34,249 bases of DNA, taken from the NCBI RefSeq assembly GCF_024494465.1, contig NZ_JAETXM010000033.1, positions 1-34,249 of the forward strand, written 5' to 3'. The notes under the pieces are model-generated. The model did no database searches. It was given only the letters and a program-made list of their open reading frames with translations, and was not told where the DNA came from. The first letter of the stretch is position 1; each line of letters begins with the position of its first letter. Source of the DNA: Bacillus sp. V3B. Lineage in GTDB: Bacteria > Bacillota > Bacilli > Bacillales > Cytobacillaceae. The translations under genes were made by a program, and so were the position numbers. Below are positions 14,902 through 23,868 of this stretch, piece by piece.

Positions 14902-17595
14902 CTATTCTTTAAATTTTAACAATCTTATTGCGTTTAAAATAACAATTAATGCAGCACCTGTATCACTTAATACAGCCATCCAAAGTGTAAGCCAACCGGG
15001 AAAGATTAAGACTAGTGCAATGACTTTAATAATAATGGAGAACCAAATATTTTGTTTAATAATCGTTAAAGCTTTTCTGCTTAACTTCATGGTATGAGGA
15101 AGTTTATCAAGATTATCAGCCATTAAAACAATATCTGCCGTTTCCATCGCGGTGTCCGTTCCTGCCCCACCCATAGCAATACCTAAATCTGCTGTTACAA
15201 GTGCTGGAGCATCATTAATACCATCACCAACCATTGCCACCTTATGTCCTTCATTTTGTAATTTCTTGATAGCCTCTACTTTATCCTCTGGCAACAATTC
15301 TGCGAAATAACGATTAACATTCGCTTCTGAAGCAATCATTTTTGCAGATCCTTCATTATCTCCGGTCAACATTATAGTTTGGTTAACCCCACTTTGTTTT
15401 AATGCTTTTAAAGCAGAAGCTGTTGTTTCACGTATTGTATCAGAAACTGTAATCATACCGATCACATGATGCTGTGTTCCGATTATAACTACCGTTTTTC
15501 CTTTATTTTGTATCTCTTGAACATGGTTTTTAACATCCTCTAAAGAACCATTCATTTCTTCAAATAATTTTAGATTACCAGCGTAAAAAATATCTCCTTC
15601 AATAGTCGCTTGTACACCTTTTCCAACGATACTTTTGAATAAATCACCATTTTTTGGTTGAATACTTTTTTCGTTTGCATATCCAACAATCGCTTTGGCT
15701 ATAGGATGTGTTGAATAATCTTCTAGTGTTAAGGCTATTGAAAGTAATTCCTCTTCTGATACGTTTAACGCCTTGATTTCTGTTACTTTAGGCTTTCCTT
15801 CAGTCAAAGTACCTGTTTTATCGAATGCAATGGCAGTGATGGCACCTGCTTTTTCTAAAAATGTTCCACCTTTAATTAAAACTCCGTTCTTCGCAGCATT
15901 CCCAATAGCTGATACGATCGCAACAGGAGTAGAAATCACTAATGCACAAGGACAAGCTACAACTAGTAGTTCAAGCCCTTTATAAAACCATTCTCCCCAA
16001 TTACCAAATCCAAGTAGTGGAGGCAGCACCATAACTGCCAATGCTAAAATAAATACAACGGGTGTATAGATACTTGCGAATTTATCTACAAATGCTTCTG
16101 TTGGTGCTTTTTGTTCTTGTGCTTCTTCAACCAAGTGAATAATTTTTGATATGGTCGTATCTTCAACTAACTTAGTGACCTTAATCTCAAGGGAACCATG
16201 TTCATTTATCGTTCCTGCGAATACTGTATCACCAATATTCTTATCTACAGGAATGGACTCACCTGTAATTGGAGCCTGATTGACGCTTGATTCTCCTTCA
16301 ATGATTTCACCGTCTAATGGAATTTTATCACCCGGTTTAACAATGATAATGTCACCGATTGTTATTTCTTCAACCGGTTTTTTAATGATTTCTGAATCCA
16401 CTTTGACCCAGGCTTCAGGAGGAGCTAAATCCATAAGATTACGGATGGAATTCCTTGTACGCTCAATCGATTTAGTTTGTAGGTAGTTACCAATTGCAAA
16501 TAACCAAACAACGGTAGCACCTTCAAGCCATTCCCCAATAAGAGCAGCTCCAATAGCCGCAACAGACATGAGAACATTCATATCCAGTGAACGACTTTTT
16601 ATGGCATAGAATGCACTCCTAACTGGCTTATAACCACTTATCACCATTGCAATTACGTATAGCATTGTGGACATCAATGTAGAAGTTTCATTAAATGAAC
16701 CGATAAAACCAAGAGCTATTAGTACACCAGACAAGATGACTAAACCATTTTCGTTTTTATTTTTGTTTGTCTGTATTGATTTCTTATTTGAAGGTAATGA
16801 AGCTTTAAAGCCAATTTTAGAAACTTCAGAAATGACTTCTTCCACGTTAGTGTTATGCTCAATTTTCATTTTCCCCGTAGAGAAATTAACGCTGACATTT
16901 TTTACGGATGGAAGGGTATTTAAATGGTTCTCTATGCTCTTAGCACAACTACCACAGTCCATTCCTTCAATATCGAATGTTTTTATATTCCCTTTTTGAT
17001 TTAAAGACTCAACAGAATATCCAAGTTTTTTGATTTCACTCTCAATCGGAATAAAGGCATCAGAGTTACTTGCAGCCACCTGCATTTTCGCTGTACTGAA
17101 ATTAACCTTTATCTCATTTATATCTTTTAGTTTACTTAATCCTTTTTCAATGGTTATTGCACAAGCAGCACAATCCATTCCGTGAACTCTGTATGACATC
17201 TTCTCTTCAGAAGGAAGAGGATTCGAGATTACCTCTATTGTCTGTTGTTCGTTACTACTACAACAGCTTGTTTTTACTGGATTTTCATCTTCTTTAATTA
17301 TTGTTTTGCTGCTACAACAATTAGTTGATTCTTTCTTATTTTCACTTGGAAGGGAAGGACTACAACAACTTATTTTTTCTAGTCCATTAACTGTTTCCTT
17401 CGACGAATTACTGCTACAACAACTAGTTTTTTCTTGAATTATTATAGGTATTGAATTAAAACTATTTACTGAATCTTTGTTACTTGAACAACAACTTGAA
17501 TCCTCTTGTTTTGCACTTGATTTATCAGAAGAGCTACAACAATTTCCCTCTTTATTTTCAGTCACTTTATTTGAGCCGCAACATTGGTCAGCCAA
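14902..17595 (-). CDS. cadA: Cd2+/Zn2+-type heavy-metal P1B ATPase with Cys-Cys repeat N-terminus
   Basis: This is an 897-residue inner-membrane efflux pump that expels soft divalent metals at the cost of ATP. Seven Cys-Cys pairs lie at residues 5, 19, 35, 59, 77, 93 and 111, mostly CCSS/CCSSN in serine-rich linker. Two HMA domains follow (GMDCAAC 139-145, GMDCGSC 211-217). The P-type core has the TGES loop (444-447), the membrane metal site CPC (548-550), the phosphorylation site DKTGT (592-596) and GDGINDAPAL. The preferred start is the TTG at 17595: AGGGGTG sits 6 nt upstream, whereas the longer frame would start inside the repressor gene. The repressor stop is 11 bp away, so both are one operon. 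CadA subfamily is assigned from the CPC core and the regulator; lead export is also possible. Confidence 0.92.
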   Translation of the reverse strand: MADQCCGSNKVTENKEGNCCSSSDKSSAKQEDSSCCSSNKDSVNSFNSIPIIIQEKTSCCSSNSSKETVNGLEKISCCSPSLPSENKKESTNCCSSKTIIKEDENPVKTSCCSSNEQQTIEVISNPLPSEEKMSYRVHGMDCAACAITIEKGLSKLKDINEIKVNFSTAKMQVAASNSDAFIPIESEIKKLGYSVESLNQKGNIKTFDIEGMDCGSCAKSIENHLNTLPSVKNVSVNFSTGKMKIEHNTNVEEVISEVSKIGFKASLPSNKKSIQTNKNKNENGLVILSGVLIALGFIGSFNETSTLMSTMLYVIAMVISGYKPVRSAFYAIKSRSLDMNVLMSVAAIGAALIGEWLEGATVVWLFAIGNYLQTKSIERTRNSIRNLMDLAPPEAWVKVDSEIIKKPVEEITIGDIIIVKPGDKIPLDGEIIEGESSVNQAPITGESIPVDKNIGDTVFAGTINEHGSLEIKVTKLVEDTTISKIIHLVEEAQEQKAPTEAFVDKFASIYTPVVFILALAVMVLPPLLGFGNWGEWFYKGLELLVVACPCALVISTPVAIVSAIGNAAKNGVLIKGGTFLEKAGAITAIAFDKTGTLTEGKPKVTEIKALNVSEEELLSIALTLEDYSTHPIAKAIVGYANEKSIQPKNGDLFKSIVGKGVQATIEGDIFYAGNLKLFEEMNGSLEDVKNHVQEIQNKGKTVVIIGTQHHVIGMITVSDTIRETTASALKALKQSGVNQTIMLTGDNEGSAKMIASEANVNRYFAELLPEDKVEAIKKLQNEGHKVAMVGDGINDAPALVTADLGIAMGGAGTDTAMETADIVLMADNLDKLPHTMKLSRKALTIIKQNIWFSIIIKVIALVLIFPGWLTLWMAVLSDTGAALIVILNAIRLLKFKE

Positions 17596-17606
17596 TTTAA
17601 TCACCC

Positions 17607-17927
17607 CTAATCTATATGACGCTCGCAACATGCAACATCGTTTTGAACATCTTTAAGAACTACATCGAACATGGTTAATAAATCTCTTATATGTTGATTA
17701 CGTAAACTGTAATAGCAGTATTTCCCTTCATTCCTCCCCACGATAATCCCACAACCTTTTAAACACGCAAGGTGCTGTGAAATGTTCGACTGATTTCCTT
17801 TAATTTCTTCTACAATTTGAGATACCGTTTTTTCTTGAATTTTTATACTTTCGAGAATTTGAATCCTTGTTTTATTAGAAAATCCATGAATTAGTTTAAC
17901 TTTCATATCGATATCAATATTTTGCAT
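17607..17927 (-). CDS. ArsR-family metal-responsive repressor, CmtR-like
   Basis: This is a 106-residue winged-helix repressor of the ArsR/SmtB family. The recognition region is QIVEEIKGNQSNISQHLACL. Cys55 and Cys59 in ACLKGCGI plus the C-terminal pair Cys100/Cys101 (ACCERH) correspond well to Cys57, Cys61 and Cys102 of mycobacterial CmtR. This predicts a Cd/Pb thiolate site of CmtR type rather than the CadC alpha3N site (there is no N-terminal cysteine extension). AAGGGGGAAAGTAT precedes the ATG. It is first in the operon with cadA and would be released from the two upstream operators when metal binds. It could equally be annotated as CadC. Confidence 0.9.
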   Translation of the reverse strand: MQNIDIDMKVKLIHGFSNKTRIQILESIKIQEKTVSQIVEEIKGNQSNISQHLACLKGCGIIVGRNEGKYCYYSLRNQHIRDLLTMFDVVLKDVQNDVACCERHID

Positions 17928-17942
17928 ATACTTTCCCCCTTA

Positions 17943-18007
17943 ACATATTAGAAATCACTAATATGTTTTGTTAGTATCATATTAGTCATTTCTAATATGT
18001 GTGTCAA
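17943..18007 (-). promoter_or_regulatory. cad promoter with two tandem operators
   Basis: The minus-strand promoter has -35 TTGACA (18002-18007), a 17-bp spacer and -10 TAATAT (17979-17984). Two inverted repeats of the same form lie here. CATATTAG (17978-17985) with CTAATATG (17992-17999) covers the spacer and -10. ACATATTAG (17943-17951) with CTAATATGT (17958-17966) lies just downstream, over or after the transcript start. Both have 6-bp centres, as expected for an ArsR-family dimer. Two sites should give tight repression. Confidence 0.85.
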
Positions 18008-18076
18008 ATAATTTAAATATATATAAGGAGTTTTCTTAAAGGTAAAGGAAATTGATCCTTTTTAGGCTTTTTCCAA

Positions 18077-18105
18077 ATGTATAATTTTATTAATTTTCGC
18101 ACATT
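18077..18105 (+). repeat. 29-bp direct repeat, right border of cad module
   Basis: This is the partner of 14839-14867 (24 of 29 identical; shared TTTTCGCACATT). It lies 70 bases upstream of the cad -35 box. In 18106-18214 I see no gene. Confidence 0.5.
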
Positions 18106-18214
18106 CATAAAAATAAAAAATACCATCTCGGATAAGATGATCTCTTACTTGTTCTTTAACTAAAGCACCCTTATATACAGTATCAGCGAAAAAAGGTTGA
18201 TAGAATGCATCCTT

Positions 18215-18242
18215 TATCTATGTTTACATGTAACCATAGATA
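18215..18242. other. 8-bp-stem hairpin beside the long-hairpin RNA candidate
   Basis: TATCTATG (18215-18222) pairs with CATAGATA (18235-18242) around a 12-nt loop containing ACATGT. It is adjacent to the structure at 18251-18357 and may be part of the same element. No T-tract follows on either strand. Confidence 0.45.
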
Positions 18243-18250
18243 AGTGGTTA

Positions 18251-18357
18251 AGGACTTGACTTGGAGCCTCTATGGGTACGATTTGTCTTGAAAGGCTGAA
18301 GCTAAGGTTTCATCAGGCAAACGAGCCTATCATACCCACCTCTCCAAGTAAAGTCCT
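18251..18357. ncRNA. Candidate structured RNA (long interrupted hairpin)
   Basis: A 107-nt segment closes on itself in successive steps. AGGACTT (18251-18257) pairs with AAGTCCT (18351-18357), CTTGGAG (18260-18266) with CTCCAAG (18342-18348), and GGGTA (18274-18278) with TACCC (18333-18337). Inside these, TTTGTC (18282-18287) pairs with GGCAAA (18316-18321, with G-U pairs) and TGAAA (18289-18293) with TTTCA (18308-18312). No frame through it looks coding. The strand is unclear because all pairs but the G-U ones are symmetric. It could be a free small RNA, a leader of the membrane protein gene at 18571, or the non-coding end of a mobile element such as an IS110-type bridge-RNA region. I cannot assign it to a known RNA family. 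Confidence 0.5.
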
Positions 18358-18570
18358 ATCGTTGTTTACGTTGAAAACTATAATTACTTACTGAATATAA
18401 TAAGTAAACAAAGTTAGAAAATAGGCTGTTTTTGTTTCATTATTAACGATGAATACGGTCAAAAACCATACTGTATATAATGGCAGTTTAACTGAAGAAG
18501 GGCAAGAAAATTCCAATCTTGCATAAGTTCTCTTTTGTGGAAGAATACTGAAGTAAAAAAGGGCTGCGAC

Positions 18571-19128
18571 ATGAATAAATTTCAAGAAATAGAAAAGCAA
18601 TATAAATATTTACGGAAGCTGTGGTTGGATTACTGGTCACAAGAAGTCGTTTTTACTTATCAGTGGTGGATAATGCTTTTTTTCTTGATTATCCCTTTTT
18701 TTCTATGGTGGAGATTAGTGGATAAAACTCGGATAATAGAAATAAGTATGGTTGGACTAATCGCATCTAGTATTGCTTTTATATTAGATCAAATTGGTTC
18801 ATCACTAGGTTATTGGATTTATCCATATACTTTAACACATTTAGAAAGAGACTTGTGGGCAGTTGCTGATTTTTCTATTCTCCCCTTTTTTTATATGATG
18901 ATTTATCAGTGGTTTCCTAAGTGGAAAACATACATAGTAGGAATTATAATATTTGCATTATTCTCTGCATTTGTCGGGGAAACTATTTTTCAATGGTTGG
19001 GGATTTATGTAATGTTAAAATGGAAGCATATTTATTCTATCCCAGGTTATGTCCTTTTGGGGATATTTGTAAAAGTCGTATTGCAAAAATTTAAAACAAT
19101 TGAGGCTGTTTCCAAAAGCAAGGAATAA
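18571..19128 (+). CDS. CBO0543-family integral membrane protein
   Basis: The 185-residue protein has about five hydrophobic helices (for example WWIMLFFLIIPFFLWW, IEISMVGLIASSIAFILD and YIVGIIIFALFSAFVGE). It matches the CBO0543 family of uncharacterised Firmicute membrane proteins, recognised by the FTYQWW segment, YWIYPYTL and the ADFSILPFFYMMIYQWFPKW stretch. The ATG at 18571 is preferred because GGG lies 9 nt upstream and family members begin with a short charged helix of the NKFQEIEKQ kind. The longer frame adds 12 residues with no support. Function is unknown. It stands alone and is followed by a terminator at 19162. Confidence 0.75.
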   Translation: MNKFQEIEKQYKYLRKLWLDYWSQEVVFTYQWWIMLFFLIIPFFLWWRLVDKTRIIEISMVGLIASSIAFILDQIGSSLGYWIYPYTLTHLERDLWAVADFSILPFFYMMIYQWFPKWKTYIVGIIIFALFSAFVGETIFQWLGIYVMLKWKHIYSIPGYVLLGIFVKVVLQKFKTIEAVSKSKE

Positions 19129-19161
19129 TATTCTTTTAAAAGGATGCTTTAGTTCAACAGC

Positions 19162-19183
19162 AAGACCACAAATTTTTGGTCTT
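19162..19183 (+). terminator. Terminator after the CBO0543-type gene
   Basis: AAGACCA (19162-19168) pairs with TGGTCTT (19177-19183) around an AT loop and is followed by TTCAAT. It is a short but plausible rho-independent terminator, 33 bases after the stop codon. Confidence 0.6.
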
Positions 19184-19207
19184 TTCAATATGCGAAAATG
19201 AATTAAA

Positions 19208-19657
19208 TCATACATTCACCAAAATAAAAAGTGACTGTTTACGGTCAGTCTTTTTTACTTTTCTTATTAAAGTCCCAAATATTAAACCCATGGCTATTCC
19301 TGGGATCATAAATAACATTGGAAGCCCTACAGGACCAAATAACATCCCAAAAATCGTTCATTTTGAGGAATAAATTAATCCTACGGTTACAAAGTAAGCA
19401 GCAAACACAAAGGGAAGAAAGGAAAATCTATCTTTTCCTCCTCCTGCATCTTTAAACGCATCCCACATCGCATAAAAATATAAACAAGGATAAAACATTA
19501 ACCACTGATAATCAGCTTGTTCAATCGCTTGTTCAATATTCCCATGAAAACTTAATCTAATCACTTCGTTAAAATTTACTTGAACATTGACCAAAAACTC
19601 CAAAAAGATAAATATAATGCCCTTTACATATTTACCGTTTAATAACTGACCGAATAA
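19208..19657 (-). pseudogene. Multi-pass membrane protein remnant with in-frame TGA
   Basis: The frame from 19657 reads LFGQLLNGKYVKGIIFIFLE, then a soluble stretch (IEQADYQWLMFYPCLYFYAMW) and DAFKDAGGGKDRFSFLPFVF. It ends in AAYFVTVGLIYSSK at a TGA (19358-19360). Exactly in frame after that it continues TIFGMLFGPVGLPMLF and MIPGIAMGLIFGTLI, an evident further helix, to a TGA at 19208. So one stop interrupts the gene. The 5' end is missing too: there is no start codon before the in-frame TGA at 19658, where IS3 transposase sequence begins. The protein resembles uncharacterised Bacillus membrane proteins. It looks decayed after an insertion. Confidence 0.68.
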
Positions 19658-19660
19658 TCA

Positions 19661-20204
19661 TTAATAACTTTGTGGACTTCCTGTTTTTTTTTTTGGCTTA
19701 TGAATACGTATAGCTTCTTCCTTTGTACATAAATCAAGTATGACAGATAAATATAAACGAGTTAAACCAGTAGATAAATAGGTTAGTTATATCCGTGACC
19801 CATTTTTCAAAAGGTTTGTGTGCTTGAAAGTCACGATTTAATCTATTTTTACTTGTAAATCCTTCGTTTGTATAATTTTTCTTTTTCTTAAAGATCTGCG
19901 CTTTTAACCCGAGCTCTTTTTGAAGACGATAAACACGTTTATGATTAATGGGCTTGTCGACTAAAATATTTATCTCTTTCGTTAAACGTGGATAACCGTA
20001 AGTATGATTAAATGTTTTATCTAATGAAAAGATCCATTTTTTAATATACTCATCTTCTAATTGTTTAGTAGTAGGTGGTTGATTTAAGCGCTTCCTCCAC
20101 TTATAAAACCCACTTTTAGAGACAGGTACCATTAAACATAAATTGGATAGGCTACACGAGCATTTATACAAAAAAATACCTGTAGATAAAACACTCTTTT
20201 TCAA
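19661..20204 (-). pseudogene. IS3-family transposase OrfB fragment, frameshifted
   Basis: From about 20153 the frame reads VPVSKSGFYKWRKRLNQPP and YIKKWIFSLDKTFNHTYGYP, the HTH_21 helix-turn-helix of IS3/IS150-type OrfB. It then reaches KPFEKWVTDIT, which holds the first catalytic aspartate. A one-base shift near 19785 moves the similarity to another frame (YLSTGLTRLYLSVILDL), which ends at a TAA at 19661-19663. The second Asp and the Glu of the DDE triad are missing, as is OrfA. The first 17 residues of the longest frame (20154-20204) overlap a terminator and are not transposase. It is an inactive relic that removed the start of the neighbouring membrane gene. Confidence 0.82.
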
Positions 20205-20222
20205 GTGTCCTAACTACAGGTA
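20177..20222 (-). terminator. Nested terminator after the MFS gene
   Basis: TACCTGTAG (20177-20185) pairs with CTACAGGTA (20214-20222), with an inner ACACT/AGTGT pair. On the minus strand the stem is followed by TTTTTTTG. It lies about 140 bases after the MFS stop codon and borders the IS3 relic, so an IS-end origin is also possible. Confidence 0.65.
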
Positions 20223-20361
20223 CCATATTATAAAACATCGCACTCTTATATTTATTTTGTATTAACGTTTCAAAGACAACTGTTTTTCTATATTTTTGAA
20301 AATCCTAATTTGAATATTGGAAACCACAATCAGTGGTAACATTCGAAAAAGTACAAGGAAA

Positions 20362-21675
20362 CTAGTCAACTAAGTCAGTGCTAGTAGTCTGGACATTAGT
20401 ATTAATTTTTTTTCCCCTACGAGACCAGACTACCACTGGAACCAGTAATAAGGACAAAATTCCTCCAACCAAGGATAACGTAGTATAGCTTGAACCAGCC
20501 ACAATCATACCAGATAATGCTCCCCCAGAAGCCCCTGATAACGCAACTAAAACATCCACCGTACCTTGAGTCTTAGCCCGTGTTGAAATTTCAGTTGAAT
20601 CAACAATAAGTGCAGTCCCACTTATCAAACCAAAATTCCATCCTAATCCAAGTAATGAAAGAGCAATTACTAGAAGAACCATAGAATCTCCTGGTGCGAT
20701 CGCTGCTATTAAACCTGCCAGAAGCAATGTAGTTCCAGAAGCAATAGCCATCGCAGTACGACCAAACTTATCAACAAGGACACCTGTAACCAGTGAAGGG
20801 AGATACATTGCACCTATATGAAATCCTATAACAAGACCCACGGCATCCAAGCCATGTCCATGATGTTTCATATGAACTGGTGTCATTGTCATAATTGCAA
20901 CCATTACGATTTGAGTAAGAACCATAATTGTCACACCAACGATAACGCCTCTTTTGTTTTCCACTTGATCAATTGATGTCGTATGGACTTTAGCTTTATG
21001 TTCTTGGTTGGACACTTCTATCGTTCTTGCTATAACTAACGGATCTGGACGAAGCATTAAGAAAAGTACAAGACCTGCTAAGATATATGCTACTGCTGAT
21101 AAAATGAAAGGTCCAGCAAGTGATGGGACGCCAATAGAAAGAGCAATATCCCCCATTACATTCACTAAGTTTGGACCCGCAACTGCACCAAATGTTGTAA
21201 AAGCCATAGTAAGACTAATAGCAGTCGCTCGTTGTTTACTATTTGCTAAGTCCGTACCTGCATAACGAGCTTGTAAATTTGCTGCTGTCCCAGCACCATA
21301 AACAAGTAGAGATGTAAATAACAGGAAAATACTATTTATTATTGCTGCAATTATGACTCCTATTGCTCCAAGTCCACCGATCATAAAACCAGCTGTCAGA
21401 CCTGTACGTCGACCATAACGTTGAGAAAGTCTCCCAACAATTAAAGCAGCTCCTGCCGACCCTAAAGTAAATAAAGCTGAAGGAAGTCCAGCATATACGC
21501 CCGTACCCAGCATTTGCTGTGCAAGAAGTGCACCCACAGTAACTCCAGCTGCTAACCCTGCACCACCAAAAATTTGTGAAATACTTACAATAATTAATGT
21601 ACGTTTGTATAAAGTTTTTTGTTTTTCTTGATTATTCACATAGCTTTGCGTTAAATCATATGCCCTAGTTGACAT
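20362..21675 (-). CDS. Major facilitator superfamily transporter
   Basis: The 437-residue protein has twelve predicted membrane helices in two halves joined by a polar loop (about residues 210-240, EVSNQEHKAKVHTT). The signature between helices 2 and 3 is GRLSQRYGRRTG, with its echo DKFGRTAMAIASG in the second half. This is an MFS drug/metabolite exporter fold. The substrate is unknown; the nearest annotations are multidrug or sugar-phosphate-like MFS permeases. AGGTG lies upstream of the ATG at 21675. It is followed by a terminator, and a truncated DsrE-like gene is just upstream on the same strand. Codon use and GC are similar to the surroundings. Confidence 0.88.
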   Translation of the reverse strand: MSTRAYDLTQSYVNNQEKQKTLYKRTLIIVSISQIFGGAGLAAGVTVGALLAQQMLGTGVYAGLPSALFTLGSAGAALIVGRLSQRYGRRTGLTAGFMIGGLGAIGVIIAAIINSIFLLFTSLLVYGAGTAANLQARYAGTDLANSKQRATAISLTMAFTTFGAVAGPNLVNVMGDIALSIGVPSLAGPFILSAVAYILAGLVLFLMLRPDPLVIARTIEVSNQEHKAKVHTTSIDQVENKRGVIVGVTIMVLTQIVMVAIMTMTPVHMKHHGHGLDAVGLVIGFHIGAMYLPSLVTGVLVDKFGRTAMAIASGTTLLLAGLIAAIAPGDSMVLLVIALSLLGLGWNFGLISGTALIVDSTEISTRAKTQGTVDVLVALSGASGGALSGMIVAGSSYTTLSLVGGILSLLLVPVVVWSRRGKKINTNVQTTSTDLVD

Positions 21676-21716
21676 TTATTTACACCTACTTCAATTATTG
21701 ACCCCTAATAAAGGGG

Positions 21717-21917
21717 TTATAAAGTGACCATCTTATCCGCCCATTCTACTATCTCAACATAATCGTTCATTTTAGAAATTGGGCATGAAGTTGCTTGGTC
21801 TAATAATCTAGAGTTTGAGCATGTTCCACAAGCCAACAATTCACTCTCTAATTCCGCATATTTAGTCATTTCGTCTTTGATTTCAAACTTCTCATGATCA
21901 ATATTTTCACATCCCAC
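21717..21917 (-). pseudogene. DsrE/F-like protein, N-terminally truncated
   Basis: The 66 codons match the C-terminal half of small DsrE/DsrF-like sulfur-relay proteins: ELLACGTCSNSR (Cys30, Cys33), CPISKMNDYVEIVEWADKMV and a final hydrophobic strand. Full-length relatives are about 110-120 residues. Here the first half is missing: the frame begins with a GTG lacking a ribosome site, and an in-frame TAA stands four codons before it. The conserved cysteines remain but the core beta-sheet is incomplete. It was probably cotranscribed with the MFS gene originally. A short functional form is possible but unlikely. Confidence 0.6.
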
Positions 21918-22032
21918 AGCTTCACAACTTTACTTTATTACCCGTTACGATAAAATCACCTTCACATCCATTCTGCTTTCTTTTATATTGTTAAGTCACT
22001 ACACTAAGGATTTGCTCACCCTGAATATCTAT

Positions 22033-22167
22033 TCAATTCATTATCTTACTCTTGTTAAGTCGATATAATGCCATTTCTATTTCTTCTTTAGAATACTTCT
22101 CAAGTAACGATATCATTTGTTTTCTTTCTTCCTTAGAAAGGGTCTTAGTCGTTTCGAGTTGATTCAT
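22033..22167 (-). CDS. Small hypothetical protein, 44 residues
   Basis: The frame starts MNQLETTKTLSKEERKQM, continues ISLLEKYSKEEIEMALYRL and ends NKSKIMN. GGGAAG six bases before the ATG supports the start at 22167; an in-frame ATG at 22197 would add ten residues but lacks a site. It is highly charged and predicted to form two helices with a SKEE...LL pattern. There is no known domain. It may be an authentic small helical protein or the tail of a lost regulator. Confidence 0.4.
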   Translation of the reverse strand: MNQLETTKTLSKEERKQMISLLEKYSKEEIEMALYRLNKSKIMN

Positions 22168-22406
22168 TCCATTCTTCCCTTTTTTAGTGATTGCCATGTT
22201 GTCTTAAATTTACGTCTACTTGCACATTTTATACATCATAGTACATCTCTTAATAGGATGTTTTAAATCTTTGTTTTCTAAAACCATCTTTACTTTGCAC
22301 CGTACAGAGTTGTTTATCAATCTAGTAGCATTTATACTTTAAATAAATCTACTAATTTTTCATCATTTATAGCTGACTGGTTCAATCATTTTATTATCTC
22401 CCTACT
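22168..22406. other. Intergenic stretch with no supportable gene
   Basis: Minus-strand frames contain short protein-like pieces (for example NQSAINDEKLVDLF and VRCKVKMVLENKDLKHPIK), but all are broken by stops within about 35 codons. They may be remnants of a small gene. I cannot name it. Confidence 0.3.
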
Positions 22407-22438
22407 AAAAAAAGTGCTCCTAACTGGAGACAGCTTTT
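22407..22438 (-). terminator. Terminator of mnmA
   Basis: On the minus strand AAAAGCTGTCTCC pairs imperfectly with GGAGCACTTTT around AGTTA and is followed by a T-rich run (TTTTTTAG). It lies 16 bases after the mnmA stop codon. Confidence 0.7.
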
Positions 22439-22453
22439 AGTTTCACCTCTTCT

Positions 22454-23581
<1,128 letters not shown>

Positions 23582-23620
23582 TCACTTTCCATGAATACTT
23601 TCTACTTTTCATATATGCTT

Positions 23621-23839
23621 TTAATCGTTTGTGTTTAAATGGCGGACTTTTTCGGGTGTTACATCATTTCCAAGTGGATCCAGTACCTTCATCCCTGAGA
23701 AAGTATGAAGAACTTGTCCGCGAATTACACGTAAGTAATCTTCTCGAAGCACTTGCTGTTCGACTTTTTCAGCATTGGTTAAACCTTCTTCACGCTGCTT
23801 TTTTGCTAATTCATTAATTCGTTGTAACAAGTCAATCAT
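23621..23839 (-). CDS. DUF896 (YnzC/UPF0291) family small protein
   Basis: The 72-residue protein begins with an N-terminal helical hairpin (LLQRINELAKKQREEGL, then EKVEQQVLREDYLRVIRGQ) and has the longer C-terminal form GNDVTPEKVRHLN. The family is conserved in Firmicutes, is cytoplasmic, and has no settled biochemical function; some members are linked to the SOS or stress response. The ATG at 23839 is preferred because relatives begin at this point and GGTG lies upstream. A GTG three codons earlier would overlap that site. It lies just upstream of mnmA in the same orientation and may be cotranscribed. Confidence 0.85.
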   Translation of the reverse strand: MIDLLQRINELAKKQREEGLTNAEKVEQQVLREDYLRVIRGQVLHTFSGMKVLDPLGNDVTPEKVRHLNTND

Positions 23840-23868
23840 GTATTTCACCGACCTAATTCGTTTCGTAT

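Noticed and set aside
17596-17631. CadA start at 17631, as in the longest frame
   Set aside because: It would begin inside the repressor gene without a ribosome site; AGGGGTG fits the TTG at 17595 and leaves an 11-bp gap between the two genes.
19358-19360. TGA in the membrane-protein relic as selenocysteine
   Set aside because: No cysteine is expected at this position, the gene has lost its 5' end, and the neighbour is an IS relic; decay is sufficient.
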